The notes: generated by a model not told the origin, from the letters alone. DNA of 54,796 nucleotides from Thermodesulfovibrionales bacterium (GCA_030017995.1 JASEGS010000001.1:1-54796); one strand, 5' to 3'. Shown: positions 34,812 to 44,461, numbered from the stretch's first letter. Made by a program: numbers and translations.

Positions 34812-36256
34812 ATATTCATGACCACCTTTTTAAACTGTCTGCCTCTGTCCTCAAAGTCCATGAACATATCAAAGCTGGCACACGCTGGCGAGAGCAAAAC
34901 CACATCGCCAGAGGAAGCCAATTGTCGTGCCTTTAATATAGCGGTTTTAAAATCGTCCTCCATGAAAACCTCGACCCCGTTGTTCACTGCCTTTTTAATC
35001 TTCTCCTTTGCCTCGCCGATGAGAACAAGGGATTTTACTCTATCCTTTATTAAAGACCTTAAGGCCGTAAAGTCGCTGTCCTTATCCCTTCCGCCAGCGA
35101 TGAGTATCACCGGCTCATTAAAGCTCTCGATGGACTTCAATACTGCGCCCACATTTGTCCCTTTTGAATCATTTATGAATTTGACCCCTTCTATCTCCCG
35201 CACAAACTCAAGCCTGTGTTCAAGCCCGGGGAATTTCTCAAGCGTATCGGACACTGCCATAGTGCTGCAGCCTGATAATAATGCTATCAGTGACGCTGCC
35301 ATAGCATTTTCAATATTATGAACACCCTTTATTCTAAAGTCGGAGGTCAGAAGTCGGAAGTCAGAAGAAAAATCTTGGATTTTAAATCTTAGATTTTGAG
35401 TTTTAGACTCAGGCAGATTGAATCTTATAACATTATCCTGAAGATAAGCACCTTCGACTTCTCTCTTTCTGCTGAAATAGAAAATTTCTGGTGTTCTTTT
35501 GACTCTTGACTTCTGACTCTTGACTCTCTGCATTATTTCTTCTGTTATAGGGTCGTCTGCATTCAACACAAGGAAATCATCAGAGACTTGATTCATAAAT
35601 ATCCTGCATTTTGCATCAATATAACCACTCATAGAGCGGTATCGGTCTAAATGATCTGGTGTAATATTAAGTATCGCAGAACCGTAAGGTCTGAATCCAT
35701 CTATACTCTCCAGTTGAAAACTTGAAACCTCAGCGACTATAAAATCAAGATTTGAAATTTGAAATTTGAAATTTGAAATTTCTTCCGTAAGCGCATTCCC
35801 TATATTGCCCCCAACAATGACATTGAATCCGCTGCTTTTAAGCATCTCATATACAAGCGTGGTAGTTGTTGATTTGCCATTTGTTCCTGTTATAGCAAGA
35901 AATTCGGCTCTTTGTCCTTTGACTTCTGCCTTCTGATTTCTGACTATCCGATATGCCAGTTCCAATTCACTTATTATCTCTATTCCTTTGTCTGAAGCTA
36001 TTTTCAGGGGAGGAATATGCAGCGGCACACCAGGACTTACCACAATAAGGCCGGCATCCTCAAATAGCTCTGCCGGATGTCCACCATGCCTGATTTTAAC
36101 AGCGGGATTTAGTCTCTTCAGGAAAGGTTTAAGTTCTTTTGGACATTTCTTATCTGTTACTGTAACATCTGCACCGAGTCTAACAAGCAGGTTAGCTGAA
36201 CCGACTCCGCTTCTCGCCAGCCCAACAACCACAACTTTTCTGCCTTTTAAATCCAT
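34808..36256 (-). CDS. murD: UDP-N-acetylmuramoylalanine-D-glutamate ligase
   Basis: The 482-aa Mur ligase adds D-glutamate. It shows VVVGLARSGVGSANLL, the P-loop TGTNGKSTTTTLVYEML, the LDFIVAEVSSFQLE metal site, ILNITPDHLDRY and FINDSKGTNVGAVLKSIES. It is longer than usual (about 450) because four 7-bp period repeat tracts (near 35338-35412, 35494-35530, 35743-35781 and 35910-35950) add residues such as NQKAEVKGQRAE and FKFQISN in surface loops, none breaking the frame. Motifs needed for catalysis are intact. Confidence 0.96.
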   Translation of the reverse strand: MDLKGRKVVVVGLARSGVGSANLLVRLGADVTVTDKKCPKELKPFLKRLNPAVKIRHGGHPAELFEDAGLIVVSPGVPLHIPPLKIASDKGIEIISELELAYRIVRNQKAEVKGQRAEFLAITGTNGKSTTTTLVYEMLKSSGFNVIVGGNIGNALTEEISNFKFQISNLDFIVAEVSSFQLESIDGFRPYGSAILNITPDHLDRYRSMSGYIDAKCRIFMNQVSDDFLVLNADDPITEEIMQRVKSQKSRVKRTPEIFYFSRKREVEGAYLQDNVIRFNLPESKTQNLRFKIQDFSSDFRLLTSDFRIKGVHNIENAMAASLIALLSGCSTMAVSDTLEKFPGLEHRLEFVREIEGVKFINDSKGTNVGAVLKSIESFNEPVILIAGGRDKDSDFTALRSLIKDRVKSLVLIGEAKEKIKKAVNNGVEVFMEDDFKTAILKARQLASSGDVVLLSPACASFDMFMDFEDRGRQFKKVVMNI

Positions 36257-36285
36257 AAAACTGTCAATTCCTTAGGAGACAATCA

Positions 36286-37401
36286 TCAGCCTCTTGTAGA
36301 GTCATGCTCCTGAACCAGCAGGCTTTTGTCTGAATAGTTATTTAGCTTTATATTTTTGACAGCCTTAATATCCTTGCTTTTTCTTATCTTATTTTTAGCG
36401 ACTGTTTTAGTCTTTTTGACACGCTGCTTGCTCTCATTCTTTTTAAGGCTTTTATGTTTCATGCCTGCATCTGCGTTGTAAGATGCGCGCACCACTGACA
36501 TTTCCTTCAGTCCGCTGAAATAGATCACTGGTTCTGCTTTCTGATTGACAACATCGTATCCCCTCGATAGAAGGATTGATGTTCCGGTCCAAAGATTATC
36601 CCTTACAGGCTCTCCAAGCACAGAAGTTATAATCGTGTGTTTTCCTTTCTGGGCTGCACAGACAAAGCAGTGCTTTGCTACTCTTGTATAACCTGTCTTG
36701 CCTCCAATCATTTCATCGTCAGACCAGAGAAGTTCATTGGTATTCTTTACAAATATATCTGCGCCGTCAGAGGTGATAATTTCCTTTGTCCTTGTATTGA
36801 TTATCTCCTTTATCAAAGGATATCTGAGAGATTCCTTCATTATCTTCGCAAGGTCATAGGCTGTTATATATTGACCATGTCCCGGAAGCCCTGATGAATT
36901 CACAAAATGAGCATTCTCTATTCCTAATTGAATCATCTTTGCATTCATCATGCTTACAAAAGCGCTCTCAGAACCTGCAACCGCTTCAGCAATAGCAACT
37001 GCTGCGCCGTTTACAGACCTCATTAGAGCAAGATACAAAAGGTCCCTGACAACAAATCGCTCTTTTGTCTTTAGTTTGGGACTAACAGAAGGCGTGTTTG
37101 CTGCTGTCTCGCTTATGCTTACAACCGCATCCGGATCAATCTTGTCCAGTGCTACCATGGCTGTTATGAGTTTAGTTGTGCTGGCAGGTTGAAGTTTTAA
37201 ATTGGGATTTTTTGCGAATAATATATTTTCATTCGCCCCGTCAATGACTACTGCAGCCCTCGCAGAGATGTCATCAGCATGAACAGAAGACAGAACACAG
37301 AATACAGAGAACAAAATATAGAGAACAGAATAGAGATTTGGAAATACTCCAGCTTCTGTTGTCTGACCTCTGACCTCTGACTTCTGACTTCTGTTCTTCA
37401 T
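36286..37401 (-). CDS. D-alanyl-D-alanine carboxypeptidase (S11 family, DacF/PBP5-like)
   Basis: The 371-aa exported penicillin-binding protein shows SxxK in PASTTKLITAM, SxN in MRSVNGAAVA and KTG in GGKTGYTRVAKHC. It trims the terminal D-Ala from peptidoglycan stem peptides. The N-terminus is odd: the basic start (KNRSQKSEVRGQ) and the hydrophobic signal core (LYSVLYILFSVFCVLSSVHA) are both encoded by 7-bp repeats in opposite orientation. The C-terminus is a Lys-rich tail rather than the PBP5 amphipathic anchor. It lies between murD and mraY, four bases from mraY; an S11 gene is not a usual dcw member. Confidence 0.9.
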   Translation of the reverse strand: MKNRSQKSEVRGQTTEAGVFPNLYSVLYILFSVFCVLSSVHADDISARAAVVIDGANENILFAKNPNLKLQPASTTKLITAMVALDKIDPDAVVSISETAANTPSVSPKLKTKERFVVRDLLYLALMRSVNGAAVAIAEAVAGSESAFVSMMNAKMIQLGIENAHFVNSSGLPGHGQYITAYDLAKIMKESLRYPLIKEIINTRTKEIITSDGADIFVKNTNELLWSDDEMIGGKTGYTRVAKHCFVCAAQKGKHTIITSVLGEPVRDNLWTGTSILLSRGYDVVNQKAEPVIYFSGLKEMSVVRASYNADAGMKHKSLKKNESKQRVKKTKTVAKNKIRKSKDIKAVKNIKLNNYSDKSLLVQEHDSTRG

Positions 37402-37405
37402 ATAA

Positions 37406-38488
37406 TCACCTCAATTTTAATGTTGCAAGGCTAAATAATGCAAGAATTATCCCTGCTATCCAGAACCTAACCACAACTTTCGGCTCAGGCCACCCTTTCA
37501 ATTCGAAATGGTGATGTATAGGCGCCATCTTAAATATCCTTCTGCCGGTCAGTTTGAATGACATGACCTGCATGACAACAGAGATCGTCTCTATAACAAA
37601 TATGCCTCCAATAACAGCTAAAACAATCTCATGTTTTGTTATAACAGCCAGTGTGCCGAGGGCTCCTCCAAGTCCTAAAGAGCCGACATCTCCCATGAAA
37701 ACCTCGGCTGGATGGGCATTGTACCACAGAAAACCAAGGGCTGCTCCGAACATCGCTCCGCAGAATACCGTCAGTTCACCGATTCCCGGAAGATAAAGCA
37801 CCTGCAGGTATTTTGCAAGTTGTGCATGGCCTGATAAATATACGAGAGCTCCGTTAGCCAGCGTAGCAACAGCTACAAGGCCGATGGCGAGTCCGTCTAT
37901 GCCGTCTGTCAGGTTTACTGCATTGGAGGAACCGACGATTACAAAAACTGAAAAGGGTATATAAAACATACCAAGGTCAAAGAGCCACTTTTTAAAAAAA
38001 GGTATGCTGAGAACAGTATTATACGGGTCTTTTGGATTTGCATAAAGGAATATCCCTATTATAAAGGCAAGGGCGAGCTGTGAGCCAAACTTATAACATG
38101 CTCTCAACCCTTTTGGATTTTTTTTAACAGACTTTAAAAAATCATCCATAAAGCCAATAGCGCCAAAACCGAGCAGTGATGCCATTATTACCCATATGAA
38201 TATGTTCTTGAAGTTTCCCCACATAAGCATAGAGACAGTGATTGACGCCAATATGATGATTCCGCCCATAGTTGGAGTGCCTGCCTTTGAATGATGAGCC
38301 GCTGGACCGTCATCTCTTATCTGCTGTGTCATGCTTATATTCTTCAGCCACTTGATAATTGCAGGCGCAATTACAAATGTTGCTATCAGGGCAGTGATGG
38401 CAGCCAGAGAGGTCCTGAAGGTTATGTATCTGAATACATTGAATGGTGAAAAATAACTACTCAGGCTGTAAAGCAGTTCATAAAGCAT
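37406..38488 (-). CDS. mraY: phospho-N-acetylmuramoyl-pentapeptide transferase
   Basis: The 360-aa membrane enzyme forms lipid I on undecaprenyl phosphate. About ten membrane segments and the signatures DGPAAHHSKAGTPTMGG, GFMDDFLK, NAVNLTDGIDGLAIG, WYNAHPAEVFMGDVGSL and the final FKMAPIHHHFELKGWPE identify it. It follows murF by 26 bases. Confidence 0.98.
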   Translation of the reverse strand: MLYELLYSLSSYFSPFNVFRYITFRTSLAAITALIATFVIAPAIIKWLKNISMTQQIRDDGPAAHHSKAGTPTMGGIIILASITVSMLMWGNFKNIFIWVIMASLLGFGAIGFMDDFLKSVKKNPKGLRACYKFGSQLALAFIIGIFLYANPKDPYNTVLSIPFFKKWLFDLGMFYIPFSVFVIVGSSNAVNLTDGIDGLAIGLVAVATLANGALVYLSGHAQLAKYLQVLYLPGIGELTVFCGAMFGAALGFLWYNAHPAEVFMGDVGSLGLGGALGTLAVITKHEIVLAVIGGIFVIETISVVMQVMSFKLTGRRIFKMAPIHHHFELKGWPEPKVVVRFWIAGIILALFSLATLKLR

Positions 38489-38514
38489 CCTCTTTCTCCT
38501 GTCTTTGGTTTCCT

Positions 38515-39921
38515 TTAATTATTTTCCTCAGTTATTGACTGTAACACCTTTTCCATTTTCATACTGCGTGAACCCTTTATCAGGACAATATCTCCTTCCT
38601 GCAGCATTCCTTTGATCCTCTGCCCGGCAGCTTCAGAACTATCAGTCCATATTCTTTCACCTGCGAATACATTCAGGGCATAGGACATTAGCGGTCCAAC
38701 ACCAATGAAGATGTCAACCGGCTGTTCAGAAAGTCTTTTCCCCAATCCTTCATGGGCATCCACTGCATAGTCTCCCAGCTCCAGCATATCACCGAGAATG
38801 ACTATAACCCTTTTGTATCTCTGTCCCTTCTGCTCTGAATATTTCAGCAGTCTGGACAACTCGTTTATTGCTTCCTCCATTGAAGACGGATTGGCATTAT
38901 AAACATCATTTAAAAATAGGGCGCCTTTGTGCCTCCTTACCTCAAACCTCATATCCACGCCACTGAAGAGTTCAAGCCCTTTCTTTATATCCAAAAGACT
39001 TGTTCCAACAGCATGTGCTGCTGCTGCTGCTGCGAGGGAATTATATACATTGAAACGGGCGATAAGTTTTGAATCTATATCAATGCACCTGCTGCCGGCA
39101 CATATGGAAAATCTTGTGCCATCATCTGAGGAGACTATGTCTCTTACAATTAAGTCAGCATCCGGGATTTCTATCCCAAACGTCACAAGCTCGCCGCTGA
39201 AATTTGCCTTAACGCCTTCCATAAGAAATGCATCATCAGCATTCACAATAATTTTTTTAAGATAAGGCAGTATTTCCAGTTCAGAATCCCTTACGCTCTG
39301 GAGAGAGCCAAACCCCTCAAGGTGTTCATATCCTATATTTGTTACAATCCCTATGTCTGGCTGGGCAATATCACAGAGTTCCTTTATATCCCCCGGTTTA
39401 TTTGCCCCCATCTCCAACACCATTGCTTCAGCATCGCTGTCAGTCCTTATAATTGACAGCGGCATTCCTATATGATTGTTTAAATTGCCCATAGTCTTTG
39501 AGACATTAAACTTTGTGCTAAGAATTGAGGATAATAGTTCCTTTGTCGTTGTCTTGCCGTTGCTTCCAACTATCCCTATTATATGACCGCTGAAAGCCTT
39601 TCTCCTGTGTCTCGCCATATTGTGAATGGCCAAAAGAGTATCATCAACAGCAATTATAGTCTTATTCCTGAAATTTGAACTTTGAATTCTGAATTCTGAA
39701 TTTACAATAGCCCCATTTCCTCTCCTCAGGGCATCCTCAACAAAATCATGCCCGTCAAACCTATCTCCTTTTAAGGTAACAAATAGTTCACCGTCTTTAA
39801 TCGTTCTCGAATCTATAGAAACGCCTGTAAAACCATTCCCCTCTTCAGAAATGACCTTACCGCCAGTTGCCTCAATAATATCCCTAACGGTCAGTCTAAG
39901 GCTTGCTCTTTTCTGCTTCAA
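38515..39921 (-). CDS. murF: UDP-N-acetylmuramoyl-tripeptide-D-alanyl-D-alanine ligase
   Basis: The 468-aa Mur ligase adds D-Ala-D-Ala to the tripeptide. It shows GVSIDSRTIKDGELFVTLKG, the P-loop GSNGKTTTKELLSSIL, LEMGANKPGDI and NDVYNANPSSMEEAI. A 7-bp repeat tract (39667-39703) encodes NSEFRIQSSNFRNK in the N-terminal domain. Its start overlaps the murE stop (ATGA). Confidence 0.97.
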   Translation of the reverse strand: MKQKRASLRLTVRDIIEATGGKVISEEGNGFTGVSIDSRTIKDGELFVTLKGDRFDGHDFVEDALRRGNGAIVNSEFRIQSSNFRNKTIIAVDDTLLAIHNMARHRRKAFSGHIIGIVGSNGKTTTKELLSSILSTKFNVSKTMGNLNNHIGMPLSIIRTDSDAEAMVLEMGANKPGDIKELCDIAQPDIGIVTNIGYEHLEGFGSLQSVRDSELEILPYLKKIIVNADDAFLMEGVKANFSGELVTFGIEIPDADLIVRDIVSSDDGTRFSICAGSRCIDIDSKLIARFNVYNSLAAAAAAHAVGTSLLDIKKGLELFSGVDMRFEVRRHKGALFLNDVYNANPSSMEEAINELSRLLKYSEQKGQRYKRVIVILGDMLELGDYAVDAHEGLGKRLSEQPVDIFIGVGPLMSYALNVFAGERIWTDSSEAAGQRIKGMLQEGDIVLIKGSRSMKMEKVLQSITEENN

Positions 39922-41453
39922 TGAACAACTTCCCTTATAGCATTCTCAAGGGCTGTCCTATCGCTAAATGCATGGCGAGCGCCCCTTACCTCCTGATAAT
40001 CCTCATGACCCTTTCCTGCCACTATCACTATATCACCCTTGGATGCCAGAATGACAGCCATCCTTATGGCGATACTCCTGTCAGAGATGACTATATAATG
40101 ATTGCCGTTTATCCCTTGTTCTATATCCCGTATAATCTTGCGGGGGTCTTCATCCCTCGGATTATCTGAGGTTATTATTACAAAGTTGCTGAATCTCGCG
40201 GCCACATTGCCCATCCTTGGCCTCTTTCCGACATCCCTGTTGCCGCCGCAGCCAAAGACAGTTATAACCTTGTTTATATCCTTTGCAAAATTATCCTCTC
40301 CTGCTAACTGGCGGGCTGTCAACAAAAGTCTTTCAAGGGCATCCTCTGTATGCGCATAATCAACAACAGCGAGGAAATCCTGTCCAAGTTCAACCCTTTC
40401 GAATCTTCCCTTCACATATGATGTGCCTGCAATGCCATATTTTATTATCTCCACCGGTATATTCAATGCCATAGATGTGCACACAGCAGAAAGAATATTG
40501 TACACATTTATCTCTCCCAAAAGGGAAGACTCTATGATCTCAGAATTTAGAGTTTTAAGTTCAGAGCCCAATGTCCTGAGTCTGAACGATGTCCCTTTAG
40601 ATGTTGTTTTTATGTCAAAGGCCTTCACATCTGCATCCTGATTTTTAATTGCACAAGTTAATATCTTTACCCCCTGACTCCTTAATGCGTCTGCAAGCCT
40701 TTTACCATACGGATCGTCAATATTGACAACAGCAACGCCGTCCTCCATAAGAAGTTCTGTAAACAGCCTCTTCTTCGCCGTGAAATAATCTTCCATTGAA
40801 TGGTGGAAATCAAGATGATCCCTCGTAAGGTTTGTAAAAACTGCTACCTTAAATCTTGTATGATCCACCCTTTTCTGAGACAATGCATGAGAAGAGACTT
40901 CCGCAACCACGTGACTGCAGCCCTCATCTGCCATAGCCCTGAGCAATGACTGAAAATCAAGAGCCTCAGGAGTTGTATGCTGCGCTTCATATGCCCTGTC
41001 CTTTATCAAATAAGTAATTGTTCCTATAAGACCTGTTTCCTTACCCCATTTCTCCAATATAGACTTGACAAGATATGTAGTGGTGGTCTTGCCATTAGTG
41101 CCTGTTATGCCTATAACTGTCAGATATTCCGAAGGCCTCCTGAAAAACTCACTGGCTATTGCTGCGAGGGCATCCCGGCTGTCTTCGACTCCTATCCAAA
41201 CCATATCTGGGTATTTATTCATCAGAGTTTCGAGTTTTGATTTTCGATTTTCAATTTTTTCATAAACTACTGCTGCTGCGCCTTTTTCAATGGCATCCTT
41301 GATGAAATCATGCCCGTCAAAGTTCTCCCCTCTGACGGCAACAAACAAATCTCCATCCTTAACATTTCTGGAATTATAAGCCACTCCGGAAACATCCCTC
41401 CCGGCGTCACCGCTTACGACATAGTTTTCTCTCAAAATATCTTTTATCTTCAT
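39918..41453 (-). CDS. murE: UDP-N-acetylmuramoyl-tripeptide synthetase, meso-DAP-adding
   Basis: The 511-aa Mur ligase shows GVAYNSRNVKDGDLFVAVRG, the P-loop TGTNGKTTTTYLVKSIL, THTPEAL-like HTTPEALDF and the DNPR motif (SDNPRDEDP) that marks meso-diaminopimelate specificity, so the peptidoglycan is DAP type. Two repeat-like inserts occur: IENRKSKLETL (41225-41263) and LGSELKTLNSEI (around 40541-40575). It starts 17 bases after ftsI. Confidence 0.97.
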   Translation of the reverse strand: MKIKDILRENYVVSGDAGRDVSGVAYNSRNVKDGDLFVAVRGENFDGHDFIKDAIEKGAAAVVYEKIENRKSKLETLMNKYPDMVWIGVEDSRDALAAIASEFFRRPSEYLTVIGITGTNGKTTTTYLVKSILEKWGKETGLIGTITYLIKDRAYEAQHTTPEALDFQSLLRAMADEGCSHVVAEVSSHALSQKRVDHTRFKVAVFTNLTRDHLDFHHSMEDYFTAKKRLFTELLMEDGVAVVNIDDPYGKRLADALRSQGVKILTCAIKNQDADVKAFDIKTTSKGTSFRLRTLGSELKTLNSEIIESSLLGEINVYNILSAVCTSMALNIPVEIIKYGIAGTSYVKGRFERVELGQDFLAVVDYAHTEDALERLLLTARQLAGEDNFAKDINKVITVFGCGGNRDVGKRPRMGNVAARFSNFVIITSDNPRDEDPRKIIRDIEQGINGNHYIVISDRSIAIRMAVILASKGDIVIVAGKGHEDYQEVRGARHAFSDRTALENAIREVVH

Positions 41454-41470
41454 ATTAGATAAACCCTCAT

Positions 41471-43177
41471 CTACTGATACACCTTGCCTGACACGAGCAA
41501 TAATCCCTTCTCCTCAGAATCGTCTCTCGGAATATTCAGATATGAGAGAGATTCACTTGCTATCTTCTTAAACACAGGACCGGCAACAACACCTCCGTAT
41601 ATCTGCCCTTTTGGCTCATGGACAACAACTATCATAGCCATCTTAGGATTATCAGCCGGCACAAATCCAACGAAGGAACTTACAAACTTATCTTTTGAAT
41701 ACCTCTTTGTCTTCGTATCCATCAACTGGGCTGTGCCTGTCTTTCCAGCGACCTGATTGCCTTCAACAGCAGCGCCGGTCGCTGTGCCGCCATCTTCTGT
41801 CACTGTCTTCAGAATCTCCCTAAAGGTATTCACCGTCTTTTCTGAAAGTATACGTTTCTGCTCCGGAATAGTTTTGAAAAGAACGCTGCCGTCAGGGGAT
41901 CTTATCTCTGAGACCACATGCGGCTTTACGAGAAACCCGCCGTTCGCTATAACTGAATATGCCCTTAAAACCTGCAGTGGCGTAACCGCAATCTCCTGGC
42001 CTATAGATATAGATCCTATAGACATACCTGACCATCGCTCAAGCGGCCTTACCAGACCGGAAACCTCACCCGCAAGATCAATACCGCTCTTTTCCCCAAA
42101 ACCAAATCGCCTGATATACTCATATACCTTTTCCTTGCCGAGACTAAGCCCTATCTTTATTGATCCAACATTGGAGGACTTCTGGATAACCTCTCTGAAT
42201 GCAAGCACACCGTGTCTGTGGGCGTCCTTTATCCTTCTGCCTCCTACCTCTATGTAACCAGCGCTACAATCATATTTCTTTTCAGGGGATACTATGCCTT
42301 CTTCGAGAGCAGCAGAGCCAATTATTATTTTAAATGTTGAGCCCGGTTCATAGCAATCCGTTACAGCCCTATTCCTTCTCTGGTGTGCAGAAGCTTCAGA
42401 AGGCTTATTTAAATCAAAAGTAGGGATGCTCGCCATTGCGAGTATTTCACCTGTGTGTGGATTCATTATTATTGCTGTAGCTGATGCAGCCCTCCACCTC
42501 AAAACTGCGTCTTCGATATTTTTTTCAAGGATATACTGAAGCCCTTCGTCTATAGTCAAAACTAAATTATTGCCTCTTATTTCTTTATTAAAGCCGTCTG
42601 AAAGGATATTTCCCTTTGCATCCCTGAGCACACGGGTCTTCTCATTCCTTACGCCAAGGTATTTATCATACCTCTGCTCTATCCCTTCAAGTCCATTATT
42701 GTCTATATCCACATAGCCTATTACCTGAGATGCCAGTTCGCCTTTTGGATAATATCTCTTTACTTCAGGGACAAACCCTATTCCGTTCAGCTTAAGATCT
42801 CTTATCTTCTGTGTGGATTGTACAGCGAGCTTTCTCTCTATCCAGTTAAACCTTTTGTCTCCAGTCAGTTTCGTCAGTATGACATCTGAATTCTGGGTAA
42901 TAACGCCTGACAGAATATTGGCTGTATCGTTAGGCCCCTTTATATCAAAAGGGTCGCAGTATATAGACTCTGTATCCAGATTGATGGCAAGCTCGCGTCC
43001 CCTTCTGTCGAAGATGATGCCCCGTTTGACAGGTATCGGCTCTTTTTTAAGCTGCTGGACTCTTGCTTTTTCTGAAAACCTTTCATGATTTAAAAGCATT
43101 ATATCAACAAGACGCAATGCAATGGCAAAAAAACCGAAGACAACAGCTACAGTCAATATAAGCGGCCTTTTGTTCAT
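41471..43177 (-). CDS. ftsI: septal peptidoglycan transpeptidase FtsI (PBP3)
   Basis: The 568-aa class B penicillin-binding protein has a membrane anchor (about 7-25), the PBP dimerisation region (RGIIFDRRGRELAIN, about 53-67) and the transpeptidase domain with SxxK in EPGSTFKIIIG, SxN in KSSNVGSIKIG and KTGTAQL. It cross-links septal peptidoglycan with FtsW. No PASTA domains follow. The ftsL stop and ftsI start overlap by one base (TAATG). Confidence 0.96.
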   Translation of the reverse strand: MNKRPLILTVAVVFGFFAIALRLVDIMLLNHERFSEKARVQQLKKEPIPVKRGIIFDRRGRELAINLDTESIYCDPFDIKGPNDTANILSGVITQNSDVILTKLTGDKRFNWIERKLAVQSTQKIRDLKLNGIGFVPEVKRYYPKGELASQVIGYVDIDNNGLEGIEQRYDKYLGVRNEKTRVLRDAKGNILSDGFNKEIRGNNLVLTIDEGLQYILEKNIEDAVLRWRAASATAIIMNPHTGEILAMASIPTFDLNKPSEASAHQRRNRAVTDCYEPGSTFKIIIGSAALEEGIVSPEKKYDCSAGYIEVGGRRIKDAHRHGVLAFREVIQKSSNVGSIKIGLSLGKEKVYEYIRRFGFGEKSGIDLAGEVSGLVRPLERWSGMSIGSISIGQEIAVTPLQVLRAYSVIANGGFLVKPHVVSEIRSPDGSVLFKTIPEQKRILSEKTVNTFREILKTVTEDGGTATGAAVEGNQVAGKTGTAQLMDTKTKRYSKDKFVSSFVGFVPADNPKMAMIVVVHEPKGQIYGGVVAGPVFKKIASESLSYLNIPRDDSEEKGLLLVSGKVYQ

Positions 43178-43512
43178 TATTTATTATTGTCTACAACAAA
43201 TGAAGCCTTATATGTTTCTTTATCTCCAGCCCTTTTTACATGAACCACCTTTACTCTGTCAGGGAAAGTGAATCCCTTTGCTGCAACATTTTTAAATCTT
43301 TCAACAGATACAAGCCTCGCTCTTTCTGCTGCGAGCGTTTTCCTCTCTGTCATTAATGCAATTCTTTTCTTCTCAAGATTGCTGATGTTGTATTCCAGAG
43401 AAACAATGCTCGATCTAAGCCAGACGATTGCAAAAATTGAAAAAAGCAGCAATGCAATAGAAAAAGGCTTCAATATAAAAATCATTCTGCTGCTGCTTCT
43501 TCTATATCCCAT
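43177..43512 (-). CDS. ftsL: cell division protein FtsL
   Basis: The 111-aa protein has a short basic cytoplasmic tail, one membrane span (about 15-32, SIALLLFSIFAIVWLRS) and a heptad-like coiled coil (about 35-70, SLEYNISNLEKKRIALMTE). FtsL joins FtsB and FtsQ and activates FtsWI. Identity rests on topology and its position between rsmH and ftsI, since sequence conservation is low in the family. It overlaps rsmH by 11 bases. Confidence 0.88.
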   Translation of the reverse strand: MGYRRSSSRMIFILKPFSIALLLFSIFAIVWLRSSIVSLEYNISNLEKKRIALMTERKTLAAERARLVSVERFKNVAAKGFTFPDRVKVVHVKRAGDKETYKASFVVDNNK

Positions 43513-44431
43513 GCCATTCCACTCCTTTGCCGCGTCCTTTTTGTTCTTCGCTGATTTTCATCGCTCCCCTGAGCTTTGCGCTCCTCGAAGAAGGATTCGT
43601 TCTTATTTCATCAAGGGAAGGAGTCAGGGGCTTCTTTGTCAATATCTTCAAACATCCACCCCTGCTGCCTTCCCGCATAAAATGCTTTACTATCCTGTCC
43701 TCAAGTGAATGATACGAAACAACACACAATCTCCCGCCCTCTTTAAGCAGGCTCAGAGCCTCATTAAGTCCTTTATTAAGCTCATTCAGTTCTTCATTCA
43801 CCTTTATCCTCAAAGCCTGAAATGTTCTTGTTGCAGGATGGGTTTTGCCCCTCTTTCTGCACACTTCAGCTATAATCTCTGCCAGTTCTGCGCAAGTATT
43901 TATGGAAGCTTTTTTTCTTTCGTTAACTATCTTTTTTGCTATCCTCTTTGCAAAAGGCTCTTCACCGTATTCCCTCAAAATCTCCTCTATTTCACTTTCA
44001 GAATATTTATTAACAATGTCCCACGCAGTTAATCCCTGCTCTGTATCCATCCTCATATCCAGTCTTTCGTCAGAAAAAAAGCTGAAGCCCCTGCTCAGTT
44101 CCTTTAGCTGGAGCATCGAGACACCAAGGTCAAACAAAACACCGTCAACCTCTTTTATATTCAATGAAGAGAGTATTTCTTTCATTTGGGAGAAACTCCC
44201 CTTTGCAAGAGATACCCTGTTATTATTGCCGAGTCTTTGCCGCGCATATTTCAAGGCATTCATATCCCTGTCAATACCCACGAGCCTGCCCCTGTCTATA
44301 CGGGAAAGGATATCTGCTGAGTGGCCTCCAAGCCCTACCGTAGCGTCAACATATGTTCCATTTGCCTTAACATCAAGCATTTCCAAAATCTCCCTTGTCA
44401 GAACCGGAATATGAATTAGTTCGTAATTCAT
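43502..44431 (-). CDS. rsmH: 16S rRNA (cytosine1402-N4)-methyltransferase
   Basis: The 309-aa SAM-dependent methyltransferase (formerly MraW) shows HIPVLTREILEML, VDATVGLGGHSADIL (SAM site), GVLFDLGVSMLQL, RGFSFFSDERLDMRMD and VVSYHSLEDRIVKHFMR. It modifies the ribosomal P-site base C1402. Position between mraZ and ftsL is standard, except that a small gene intervenes on the mraZ side. Confidence 0.97.
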   Translation of the reverse strand: MNYELIHIPVLTREILEMLDVKANGTYVDATVGLGGHSADILSRIDRGRLVGIDRDMNALKYARQRLGNNNRVSLAKGSFSQMKEILSSLNIKEVDGVLFDLGVSMLQLKELSRGFSFFSDERLDMRMDTEQGLTAWDIVNKYSESEIEEILREYGEEPFAKRIAKKIVNERKKASINTCAELAEIIAEVCRKRGKTHPATRTFQALRIKVNEELNELNKGLNEALSLLKEGGRLCVVSYHSLEDRIVKHFMREGSRGGCLKILTKKPLTPSLDEIRTNPSSRSAKLRGAMKISEEQKGRGKGVEWHGI

Positions 44432-44461
44432 AGCTCATAGTCAAAGATAGAATCCCATGAG

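Noticed and set aside
35743-35781. CRISPR-like repeats in murD
   Set aside because: The period is 7 bp with no spacers and the reading frame continues through.
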